DNA of 64,000 nucleotides, taken from Spirosoma agri (GTDB taxonomy: Bacteria; Bacteroidota; Bacteroidia; Cytophagales; Spirosomataceae). Within the stretch, counting starts at the first letter, position 1, and each line of letters opens with the position of its first letter. Location of the stretch: positions 2,666,001 to 2,730,000 of the forward strand of contig NZ_JAAGNZ010000001.1 in the NCBI RefSeq assembly GCF_010747415.1. Direction: 5' to 3'. Shown piece after piece: positions 44,336 through 52,341 of this stretch. Below the pieces are notes generated by a model. It was not told the DNA's origin, did not search any database, and was given only the letters and a program-made list of their open reading frames with translations. Made by a program: the position numbers and the translations under genes.

Positions 44336-45403
44336 ATGAGAACAACTACTCGAAGGGCCGTATGGTCAATGTATGGGCTTTGTCTGGTCATGCTGACCTA
44401 TGCGTGTCGGAACGAGGATGCGGAGCCACTCAAACCCTTCTCGTTTGATGCGTTGAAAAATCTGCATCTGCCGAATGCAAAAGTATCTGCGCCACCGCCG
44501 GTTAACGTTACACCGTCAACAATCACCGAGTCGGCTAGAGCCTCTCAGTTAAGAGCTGCACTGGCTAGTGCACAGAGTGGAACTGTGGATGGAATTATCC
44601 CACAGGCCGCTGGTGACATGGCAAATGCGTTATCGTCAACGGGCGCAACCCCAACGGGTTTCAGCAGTAGTTTTTCTCCGGCGGTTCTTTCGGCATTAAC
44701 ATCAACGGGTGCCCTGCCAGCGGGTTTACAGGGAACTGTCAATGCGCTCATCGCTAGTCCGTCGTTACAGCCGTATCTGATTGCGTACACCTTCCCACAG
44801 GTAAACGGCCAGTTCGTCTACCCGACGACTACTTCGGTTGTGGGACCAGGAACCGTATCGGTCATCGCGCCACCGATTGTGGTGTTCCCCATTAATTATA
44901 CGGGCGATGCCTGTTTCAAGCGGGCCAATGATGCATTCGACTCTGCCATTAATAACCTGGAAAATGAGCGGAAAAATCAGGTAGCCACGGCGGATGCCAC
45001 GTATTCAAGCGCTAAATCAGCCGCCGAAGGGGACGTGCAGGGATGCCTGAGTGGTAACCTGTCAAAATACAGTGGCCTGATCGCCACTGCCCGCCAAAAT
45101 CTGAACGCGACCATCGGCAACCTGAACGGTGCCCGGTTGACCATTGGTGATACTAATTACAACCTGCTGACTGCACTAGCGTATACGATCTATAGCCAGC
45201 AGGTACAGGCGTATTTCAATCTACAGCTTGCCGATATCAATACCTGTTCGATTACGTCTACACTTAAAGTGGCTTCGGCGAAGTTCGCCCGGGATACGGA
45301 TGTGAACTCGATCAACGATGCGTTCAACACTACGGTGAAACAGGCGCAGGTAATAGCTCTTGGCTTGTATGATGCCTGCCACAATCAGGGTAGCGGTTCC
45401 TAA
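44336..45403 (+). CDS. Lipoprotein of unknown function near the polysaccharide locus
   Basis: A 355-aa lipoprotein: MYGLCLVMLTYACRNEDAEP gives a lipobox Cys near residue 24 followed by acidic residues. The first half is low-complexity and Ala/Ser/Thr/Pro-rich. The second half (from GDACFKRANDAFDSAINNLE) is helical, with four regularly spaced cysteines (DACFK, VQGCLSG, INTCSI, YDACHNQ). I recognise no family. It may be a surface lipoprotein accompanying the polymer. Confidence 0.6.
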   Translation: MRTTTRRAVWSMYGLCLVMLTYACRNEDAEPLKPFSFDALKNLHLPNAKVSAPPPVNVTPSTITESARASQLRAALASAQSGTVDGIIPQAAGDMANALSSTGATPTGFSSSFSPAVLSALTSTGALPAGLQGTVNALIASPSLQPYLIAYTFPQVNGQFVYPTTTSVVGPGTVSVIAPPIVVFPINYTGDACFKRANDAFDSAINNLENERKNQVATADATYSSAKSAAEGDVQGCLSGNLSKYSGLIATARQNLNATIGNLNGARLTIGDTNYNLLTALAYTIYSQQVQAYFNLQLADINTCSITSTLKVASAKFARDTDVNSINDAFNTTVKQAQVIALGLYDACHNQGSGS

Positions 45404-45486
45404 CAACAGGTAACCTAGCCGGTAGTCAGGAACGTGGGTCGAACCAATTGACGAGTTGACTACGGATTGAATTATCCTGAGGGTCT

Positions 45487-46365
45487 ATGTATTCAGCGGT
45501 ATTGATGAGTTGGCGCAGGATAGTGACGAATTGTTTACACGTAGTGCTGGTAACGGGTTTGCTACTGACGGCAGGGTGGAGTAGGGCACAGGTTAATATC
45601 TCGGGCAAACCGGGAATCCTGAACATCCCCACTGCCCGATTACTACCGGATGGGACGTTTCAGATGGGGTATCATTACAATCCATCGAATTACGACCTAA
45701 GGGCAAATGACCCGAACGCCGTAGTCAGTAGTAATGTAACATACCAGTCAGCCAGTATCTATTATGCGCACCTGGTTGTGCTGCCCCGACTGGAGATAAA
45801 CGTTAACTTTTACAACGTGAACGGGTATCTGCCCGTAAAGGCCAGAGGGATCGGTGACCGGCAGTTCGACGTAAAATACGGCGTGCTGACAGAGCGTGAA
45901 CGACGACCATCGGTAGCAGTCATCGTGTCGGCACCTTTCGGCTACGATAATTCGCTCGTGACGTACGCGGCTGTAGCGACCAAGAATGTAACGCTCAGTG
46001 AACACGTCACCGCCGAAGTGACCGCTGGTTTTGGGAGTCCGTTCTATTTTGACCGGAGTGATAACGTAGGGAATGACTTCAACATCTTCTCGAACTATAA
46101 ACTCCACAATAAAAATGAACGTCCGAATCCATACCTATCGGGTCCGTTTGGGGGCGTAGTCGTTCGGTACAAAAAAAATATAGGGGGCATGATCGAGTGG
46201 GATGCCCGACACCTGAATCTGGGCGCTTATGCAACACTGTTCAAGCGCTGGACGGTACAGGCGGGCGTCATCAATTTTGATCAGGTTACGTTCGGAACGT
46301 CGTATGCCGTTTCGCTGCTGGAACTGCCTAAACGGCTTCGAGTGAAGCGGGGAGACGTAAAGTGA
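45487..46365 (+). CDS. YjbH-like outer-membrane protein, N-terminal part
   Basis: A 292-aa exported protein (signal around HVVLVTGLLLTAGWSRAQ). It continues with NISGKPGILNIPTARLLPDGTFQMGYHY, the opening of YjbH (DUF940) proteins, and then amphipathic strands such as SIYYAHLVVLPRLEINVNF and RQFDVKYGVL. YjbH is involved in exopolysaccharide production. Bacterial YjbH proteins are usually about 700 aa; here the family seems divided over two genes, with the next one coupled by a GTGA overlap. The start may be 45487 or ATG 45508. Confidence 0.72.
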   Translation: MYSAVLMSWRRIVTNCLHVVLVTGLLLTAGWSRAQVNISGKPGILNIPTARLLPDGTFQMGYHYNPSNYDLRANDPNAVVSSNVTYQSASIYYAHLVVLPRLEINVNFYNVNGYLPVKARGIGDRQFDVKYGVLTERERRPSVAVIVSAPFGYDNSLVTYAAVATKNVTLSEHVTAEVTAGFGSPFYFDRSDNVGNDFNIFSNYKLHNKNERPNPYLSGPFGGVVVRYKKNIGGMIEWDARHLNLGAYATLFKRWTVQAGVINFDQVTFGTSYAVSLLELPKRLRVKRGDVK

Positions 46366-47501
46366 TTGATGTAGTGAGTAGCAGAGCGGTACTTGTTTTT
46401 TTTGTCGTGTTGGTAGGATGGGCTGGTCAACCCTGTTTGGGTCAGCAAGACCAACAACGGATACTGACGAATTTTGAGAATCTAACGCTCGATAGCAGTA
46501 CGCACCGGCTTTTTTACGAGCAGCGATTGTATCGAAACCCGTTGATCGGATTGCTTGAGTTGAGTCAGGTGATGAAAAACGAAGCCATAACGGAGTACGT
46601 GCCCATGTATCAGGGCGTACCGATCGCGGCTTATCGGCCTTCGGAACCCTGGCGAACTAGTCTGCTGACGAGTGAAGAGCGGAAGCGATTAAGGCGACTC
46701 ATCCCTTACGGACCGGGTCGTTATAAGGTTGATTTTCGGATCCAACCCGAAGTAATTGCCAATTTCGGCTTCAAGCTGGACCCGTTCCAGACCAAGACGA
46801 GCTTGCTGTTGCAGAGTCAGTTGTATTTGAGTCGGGGATTGGTGCTGAATGTTGGGGTGCTGTTTCCGATAGTGAATAATTACGATAACCAACCGATGAA
46901 CATCCGCCCGGCACCGATTTATCTGAATCAGTTCCTGGCGCTCGATCACCAGAATTTTGTGAGCGGTTCGGTTGGCTTATTTTACAGTAATCAGTACGGC
47001 GTCAATGTGCAGTACCGGCGGGCAAACCTGACAAAACCCTGGTCATTCGGACTGGAAGCCAGTATAACGGGCGACTATTATTACCCCGAGACTGGCATTT
47101 ACTACGAACCGATGAAGCAGGGGATGGTGCTGGCCGACGTTGCCTACCGGATTAACAAAAGGGACATAACGCTTAAGTTGACGGGTGGGCAGTTTTTATA
47201 TCAGGATCGGGGTGTCAGGCTGGATTTTATCCGGCAGTTTTACTCGGTCGAAGTGGGGCTGTTTGCCACGAAGACGACACGGGGATCAACGGCTGGATTC
47301 AACTTTGCCATACCGATTCCGCCGGGCAAAATTGCGCAGTCGAATCGATTGAGAGTACGAACGACGGAGGAATTCCGGTGGGAGTATACTTACAACGGGT
47401 CTGGTGCGAATGTCGGAAGTCGGTATCGAGTGGGTAACCAGCTCGACGCGCTGCTCCGGCAGTATCACGGACAGTATCTGAGTCGTCAGCTACAGAACTA
47501 A
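46362..47501 (+). CDS. Outer-membrane barrel protein, possible YjbH C-terminal partner
   Basis: A 379-aa exported protein that starts with GTG 46362, overlapping the previous stop (GTGA). A signal segment (AVLVFFVVLVGWAGQPCLG) is followed by ILTNFENLTLDSSTHRLFYEQRLYRNPLIGL. This resembles the EN..YRNP motif in the second half of YjbH proteins. Many barrel-like strands follow (NFGFKLDPFQTKTSLLLQSQLYLSRGLVLNVGV, YRINKRDITLKLTGG). Translational coupling suggests it functions together with the YjbH-like protein. The family assignment is inference from pattern and context. Confidence 0.6.
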   Translation: MIDVVSSRAVLVFFVVLVGWAGQPCLGQQDQQRILTNFENLTLDSSTHRLFYEQRLYRNPLIGLLELSQVMKNEAITEYVPMYQGVPIAAYRPSEPWRTSLLTSEERKRLRRLIPYGPGRYKVDFRIQPEVIANFGFKLDPFQTKTSLLLQSQLYLSRGLVLNVGVLFPIVNNYDNQPMNIRPAPIYLNQFLALDHQNFVSGSVGLFYSNQYGVNVQYRRANLTKPWSFGLEASITGDYYYPETGIYYEPMKQGMVLADVAYRINKRDITLKLTGGQFLYQDRGVRLDFIRQFYSVEVGLFATKTTRGSTAGFNFAIPIPPGKIAQSNRLRVRTTEEFRWEYTYNGSGANVGSRYRVGNQLDALLRQYHGQYLSRQLQN

Positions 47502-47647
47502 CAAAGCTGGTTCGGCCAGCGGGTAATAAGAGTTTTTGATTTCGTAGTACTTCGTTAAAACGGCTTTTGCCGGAATGCCGACCGAATTCCAGCAGTTTTT
47601 TATTTTTTGAATCAGTCCACTAACCATTTAGTAAACTTTTCACTGTT

Positions 47648-49771
47648 ATGCGATTATATCTACCGAACCAAATCTGTTACATCGTCATGCGATGCCTGAG
47701 CTTACTGCTCGGTCTGACGATCGCCCTACAGGTTTCGGCCGCTCCAGTCGACGTGATAACCGATCCTGTCACGAGCCCAGTGGTCAGTGCTACGAATGGC
47801 TGCGGACTGCTTCCACCTGTTCTGACCCCATCGTCCCAGACCGTTGTCAACGTAGGCACGCCTGTCGGCATAACCGCAACCGGTTGCCCAGGGGGGATCA
47901 TTCAATATTTTGGCAGCGCGGGCGTTTACACCGTAGCGCCAGGTGGCACAATAAGCGTACCGACCAGCACGACCGGTGTTATGATCGTGTCGGCGCTCTG
48001 CTCCTTCAGCGGCTGTACCAGCGATGTGGCCGTTGCGACGGTGACGGTTGTTCCATCGAACGTGCCAAGCCTGGCACCAGTTGTGGCAAACGCGATACCA
48101 AACCAGAATGCAAGCGTTGGTTCTACGTTCGTCTATCAAATCCCAGTCAACACGTTCAGTGATCCCAAAAATGATCAGTTGACCTTGACGGCAAGCGGTC
48201 TGCCCGCTAATCTGTTTTTCAACGGATCGGTTATTATCGGTCCGCTTGAGTCGGCTGGATCGAGCCTGATCACCATCACGGCGACAAACAGCAAAGGGCT
48301 GGCAACTAGTGCATCCTTCTCACTTAATGTGTCGGGCGGTCCTGTTGTCACGGAGCCATTTGCGATTACGGGTGTAACGACAGTGAGCTGCGCAACGCTG
48401 ACCGCTGGTGAACGCCGTCTTACATTCTCGCCTAACTATACGGGCCTAACCGGGCAACCCGTAACATTTGCCGTCGTGAATGAATTTTCGCCAACAACGA
48501 ATCCGGCTCCGTACACACTGAATCTGTATATAGACAATCCGGTCGTTAGCCTACAGGCAGTACAGGCAGGCACCGCTAACCCGGCAACGTTCACCTACAA
48601 CTGGTTAGCCGCCTGTAACGCACCAATACCACCAACGACTCCGTTTGCCATCACCGCCGTGACGACGGTGAGCTGTACGACCTTAGCCGCCGGTCAGCGT
48701 CAGGTAACTTTCTCGCCGAATTACTCGGGCAAGAACGGGCAGCCTATCTCATTCTCGGTTTTCAACGAACTGAGCGCAACAACGGCTCCCGGACCTTATA
48801 CGCTGAATCTGTACACCGATAACCCAGTTATTAATTTGCAGGCCGTGCAGGTAGGCACTGTAGGAGCCGCCAGCTTCCAATACAACTGGCTTGCAGCCTG
48901 CGGTGGCGGAACCGGACCGAACACAGCCCCAACTGTAGCTACCCCGATTCCTTCGCAGACAGCGACCGTTGGTCAGTATTTCGCCTACACGATTCCGTCG
49001 GCAACGTTCGCTGATGCTCAGACCGCCAGCAACCAGTTGACGCTGGCTGTTTCCGGACTACCAGCAGGACTGACATTTACGGCTCCGGCTACGATCAGCG
49101 GTACGGTATCGACGACCACTGGCTCACCGTTTACGGTAACGGTAAAGGCTACGGATCCAGGTAGTCTTTCAGTAGCTACTACGTTCCTGCTGACCGTGAA
49201 ACAAGCTTCTGCCACCGTTCCGTTCTCCATCACGGGCGTAACGACGGTGAGTTGCATGACCGTAACGGCTACGCAACGGGCACTGACCTATACGCCACAA
49301 TATGTCGGTGTAAATGGCCAAACCATCACGTTCGCTGCGGTCAATGAATCGATGCCAACGACAAGCCCTGGTCCTTACACATTGAATCTGTATACGGATA
49401 ACCCAACGATTACGCTCCAGGCTATCCAGGCCGGAAGCCCACCAACCTCGTCGAGCTTCCAGTATAACTGGCTGGCGGCCTGTGGTCTGAATTCGGCCCG
49501 TGTCGGTGTTGCAGAAAAAGAGCTATCAATATCAATTCTCGGCAACCCAACTTCTTCGGAAACGGTGGACGTTGAAATCCGCGGAGCGGCAGGTCAGACA
49601 CTGCAATTGAGAACAATTGACAGCAAAGGTCAGAACATCAGCGAAAGCAGTATTCAACAGGCTGGTGGCGTTGAGCGCGCTACGGTTCGGTTGGGTCGGA
49701 CAACGGGTTTTTACTTCCTACAGGCCACGACGCCAACGCAGCGGCAGGTTGTGAAGATCTTAAAACAGTAA
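47648..49771 (+). CDS. Secreted Ig-like repeat protein with T9SS sorting tail
   Basis: A 707-aa exported protein (signal CLSLLLGLTIALQVSAAP). It contains two He_PIG/cadherin-like domains (IPNQNASVGSTFVYQIP... and IPSQTATVGQYFAYTIP...). It also has three copies of an 87-88-residue module beginning PF(A/S)IT(G/A)VTTVSC and ending YNWLAAC, at residues 237-323, 332-418 and 525-612. Each module has two cysteines at fixed positions. The last ~80 residues (ELSISILGNPTSSETVDVEI ... GFYFLQATTPTQRQVVKILKQ) form a type A T9SS sorting domain, so the product is probably secreted and surface-attached. It likely acts in adhesion or matrix building. Confidence 0.85.
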   Translation: MRLYLPNQICYIVMRCLSLLLGLTIALQVSAAPVDVITDPVTSPVVSATNGCGLLPPVLTPSSQTVVNVGTPVGITATGCPGGIIQYFGSAGVYTVAPGGTISVPTSTTGVMIVSALCSFSGCTSDVAVATVTVVPSNVPSLAPVVANAIPNQNASVGSTFVYQIPVNTFSDPKNDQLTLTASGLPANLFFNGSVIIGPLESAGSSLITITATNSKGLATSASFSLNVSGGPVVTEPFAITGVTTVSCATLTAGERRLTFSPNYTGLTGQPVTFAVVNEFSPTTNPAPYTLNLYIDNPVVSLQAVQAGTANPATFTYNWLAACNAPIPPTTPFAITAVTTVSCTTLAAGQRQVTFSPNYSGKNGQPISFSVFNELSATTAPGPYTLNLYTDNPVINLQAVQVGTVGAASFQYNWLAACGGGTGPNTAPTVATPIPSQTATVGQYFAYTIPSATFADAQTASNQLTLAVSGLPAGLTFTAPATISGTVSTTTGSPFTVTVKATDPGSLSVATTFLLTVKQASATVPFSITGVTTVSCMTVTATQRALTYTPQYVGVNGQTITFAAVNESMPTTSPGPYTLNLYTDNPTITLQAIQAGSPPTSSSFQYNWLAACGLNSARVGVAEKELSISILGNPTSSETVDVEIRGAAGQTLQLRTIDSKGQNISESSIQQAGGVERATVRLGRTTGFYFLQATTPTQRQVVKILKQ
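48356..48616 (+). repeat. 87-aa module, copy 1
   Basis: Encodes PFAITGVTTVSCATL through YNWLAAC. About half of the positions match copies 2 and 3, including PYTLNLY and DNP. Confidence 0.85.
48641..48901 (+). repeat. 87-aa module, copy 2
   Basis: Encodes PFAITAVTTVSCTTL through FQYNWLAAC; separated from copy 1 by a short Pro/Thr linker. Confidence 0.85.
49220..49483 (+). repeat. 88-aa module, copy 3
   Basis: Encodes PFSITGVTTVSCMTV through FQYNWLAAC; separated from copy 2 by an Ig/cadherin-like domain. Confidence 0.85.
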
Positions 49772-49794
49772 GTAACGATCATGTCGTTTTATAG

Positions 49795-49826
49795 GGTGCA
49801 TCGGGCTTAAACGGTGCACCTTTTTT
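49795..49826 (+). terminator. Terminator after the Ig-repeat gene
   Basis: GGTGCA (49795-49800) pairs with TGCACC (49815-49820), followed by TTTTTT, 24 bp after the stop codon. Confidence 0.75.
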
Positions 49827-49947
49827 ATTGCAGTTCAGTTTTTAAAGATGAAGCTGTATGAGTCAAGCTACCTGGCAGTCTGTTTAGTCCCATCCTGATA
49901 AGCACGTACGTTGTGATAAACTGCAAGAGGGCGTTAATTAATTACGA

Positions 49948-50391
49948 ATGAATAGATACCGGGTCGTACGACATATTTTTTTCTGGCTGACCGTCGCTAC
50001 TGTGGCTTGTACGGAAATAAAGCCGATCGACGTCCCAGGTTGTGTGCCCCCCGCCCTCAACCGGAATCTCGTCGGAACGTGGCATTATAAAGCTACGAGT
50101 GGGTTGATCGATGGAGCACCGACAACGGGTTCGCTCCGCTTTAAACCCGATGGGACCGTTGATGATCCTGATCAGGTGTTGGGAAGTAATCAGCAACAAT
50201 CGAGTGGGTCAATTATAGCTAAACTTTACACGGTCAGCAATGAGTCGGTAGCTATACGGTTAGCCACCAAAGACCAGATCGTTGCCATTATCTTCCTCAA
50301 CGTAGACGCCAATACCTGCGATAAAATAACGCTCCGACCAGCCTATGATCAGTCTGGGAATTACATAGAACTGACAGACAAAGCAAATTAA
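49948..50391 (+). CDS. Small lipoprotein, lipocalin-like
   Basis: A 147-aa protein with a signal ending in LTVATVACTEIKP, giving a lipobox Cys near residue 22. The body contains LVGTWHYKATSGLIDGAP, TGSLRFKPDGTVDDPD and VAIRLATKDQIVAIIFL, reminiscent of lipocalin-like lipoproteins of this phylum (a GTW motif followed by strands). No specific family is certain. It has its own terminator downstream. Confidence 0.65.
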   Translation: MNRYRVVRHIFFWLTVATVACTEIKPIDVPGCVPPALNRNLVGTWHYKATSGLIDGAPTTGSLRFKPDGTVDDPDQVLGSNQQQSSGSIIAKLYTVSNESVAIRLATKDQIVAIIFLNVDANTCDKITLRPAYDQSGNYIELTDKAN

Positions 50392-50498
50392 ACAGGTCGT
50401 AAGAAGGCCCGTTACGTACGTCCAATCGACAACTACATAGTCCTGCTGGGCTACCCGGCTGAAGCAGGAAGAGGCCAGTAAACCGGGCCTACACTCAG

Positions 50499-50533
50499 AA
50501 TCGGCGAAACCTTGCTCGTTCGCCGATTTTTTG
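50499..50533 (+). terminator. Rho-independent terminator
   Basis: AATCGGCGAA pairs with TTCGCCGATT around a 10-nt loop and runs into TTTT(TT)GGGG. It lies about 110 bp after the lipoprotein stop and just before the next gene. Confidence 0.8.
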
Positions 50534-50559
50534 GGGTAGATTTGAGGAAAAATTGCCGT

Positions 50560-52209
50560 ATGCGCGTCTCTATTGCCGTTTTTGCCGGGCTAGTAATCAG
50601 CTTATGGAGTGGATCAACGCACTGCTTGATGGCGCAGGCGGTGTGTGCTGACCGTTTATCGTTCACACCTGTTAGTCAGCCCAATCAGATCGAGTGGAAC
50701 AAGTTTCCCGACTTTACCCTGCCCTTTCCGGTTATTTACGGGGGGCCCCGGTTCGCGGATCAACAGGCAAGCCCGCTTCGGCATGGATTCAGCCATCTGG
50801 TTACGGCGAAGGATAATGAGGTCGGCTCGCTCGTCACTGCCCGTCAGCGGGCTACCGTGTATTATGGCTTTGCTACAGGACTCAATCAGCCCTGGGAAAC
50901 GCTGTCCAGCCCTTGGAACAATAGCCTGATCGCTTACCGCAGCAAGTGGGACAGTTACCTGGCCAGTCTGTCGGGTGGGCAAAAGAATGCGGCTGGATTA
51001 TACATAATTCCATTCGACAGGCTGGCACTCGACATCGAACGCATACTGCCCAGTGATACGCGGATTCTGGCGCTCAAAAACGAATCGACGATACCGGTTA
51101 TGTACCGTCAACTGTCGGACGCTGATTTTCTGGTAGCGTATAAAAATGCCATCCGGTCGCTCTACGCGGAGGGCATGTCGTACGTACGTCAGCACACGGA
51201 CCTGACGAATACGAACGTCAGCAGTTATGCCGATACGCCCATTCTGAATACCTACCTCAACGTAATCGGTAATTCCTGGACGGACTGGACGACGAACCTG
51301 AATCGGGTCAATTACCTGGTCAAGGATTCAAGTGGTCGCGGGGTAGGGGGAGCGTATTACGATCAGCTGGACGCTCTGTCGCCATCGGCCTATTACTATT
51401 ACGATTATCCGAATCCGCTGGCTCGTGACTATTTGCCGTATCTGCTGTTTCATGTGGAGGTGAACCGGGCGTGGAGTACCAAACCCGTTGTTCCGTGGGT
51501 GTGGCTGCGGTATCATGACAGTTCCAGCAGTTACCCGAACTTTATTCAGCCGTTTATGGCCGAAGCAACGGCTATTTTCCCCTTTTTCTCCGGGGCATCA
51601 GGGCTGTGGCTCTGGGAAAATCCCGGTTTGGAACAGACCCGAACGGATACCTACGCGGCTTACGAACACTTTACGCACGGTCTCTACCGGCTATCACGCT
51701 TTGCCGATATGTTTCAGGGGACTTATGAACTGGTTATCGAAACACCCGCCCGCGACTTAATGGACAAACAGTTGCCCGTTTGGCGGGGCGTGGTCAAGGA
51801 TAATAAAATTCTGATCGCGGCACAAAACTCGTATGCGGCAAACGATACCCAGAAAACGAGTGTGACGGTTCGCTACAAAACCTGGCAGCAAACCATCGAA
51901 CTGACGGGTCGCGAGGTTTATCTATGTCGATTTGACATGGGCATGGTGACCGCTACGGAAACGGATCTGGCATCGGTAACGGTATCGCCTAACCCGGCCA
52001 GCAGCGTAGTTACGGTAACATTTCCCCGCCTGCCAAACACACCGACCGAACTGGTGTTGTTAACGATACAGGGCCAGCTCGTGGTGAAGAAGACGGTCAG
52101 CCGCGCGAGCGAACAGTTACTCACTTCGCAGTTACCTGCCGGACTGTATGTCGTACGTATTCAAAACGAAACCGGAAGCCAGACGCAGCGAATTTTGATC
52201 ACCCACTGA
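50560..52209 (+). CDS. Large secreted protein with T9SS sorting tail, possible glycoside hydrolase-like
   Basis: A 549-aa exported protein from ATG 50560 with a signal peptide (VSIAVFAGLVISLWSGSTHCLMAQA). An earlier frame start at 50512 overlaps the terminator and is disfavoured. The central part (IAYRSKWDSYLASL, LALDIERILPSD, GAYYDQLDALSPSAYYYYDY, KPVVPWVWLRYHDSSSSYPN, GLWLWENPG) looks like a TIM-barrel with Asp/Glu and aromatic-rich sugar-binding segments. I do not recognise a CAZy family. The last ~80 residues (SVTVSPNPASSVVTVTFP ... LPAGLYVVRIQNETGSQTQRILI) are a T9SS type A sorting domain. It is plausible as an enzyme that trims a surface polymer. Confidence 0.7.
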   Translation: MRVSIAVFAGLVISLWSGSTHCLMAQAVCADRLSFTPVSQPNQIEWNKFPDFTLPFPVIYGGPRFADQQASPLRHGFSHLVTAKDNEVGSLVTARQRATVYYGFATGLNQPWETLSSPWNNSLIAYRSKWDSYLASLSGGQKNAAGLYIIPFDRLALDIERILPSDTRILALKNESTIPVMYRQLSDADFLVAYKNAIRSLYAEGMSYVRQHTDLTNTNVSSYADTPILNTYLNVIGNSWTDWTTNLNRVNYLVKDSSGRGVGGAYYDQLDALSPSAYYYYDYPNPLARDYLPYLLFHVEVNRAWSTKPVVPWVWLRYHDSSSSYPNFIQPFMAEATAIFPFFSGASGLWLWENPGLEQTRTDTYAAYEHFTHGLYRLSRFADMFQGTYELVIETPARDLMDKQLPVWRGVVKDNKILIAAQNSYAANDTQKTSVTVRYKTWQQTIELTGREVYLCRFDMGMVTATETDLASVTVSPNPASSVVTVTFPRLPNTPTELVLLTIQGQLVVKKTVSRASEQLLTSQLPAGLYVVRIQNETGSQTQRILITH

Positions 52210-52284
52210 TTATCCGACTGCGTTTTATCTTTTTACCGTAAGGGAAACATTAAAATCCGATCCTGCTCCCCTCTCCTGATCAGG

Positions 52285-52300
52285 CGGTCCGCCGTTGTGG
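52285..52300. repeat. GC-rich 16-mer, CGGWCCG family, inside an intergenic palindrome
   Basis: CGGTCCGCCGTTGTGG lies between CCCCTCTCCTGATCAGG and GAGGGGCCGGGG. Without it, the flanks would form a nearly continuous CCCCTC..GATC..GAGGGG palindrome. It differs at one base from the block in the IS110 transposase at 14478-14493. Confidence 0.65.
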
Positions 52301-52341
52301 GAGGGGCCGGGGACGGTCGGCCACTGCCGTGAGGTTATACT

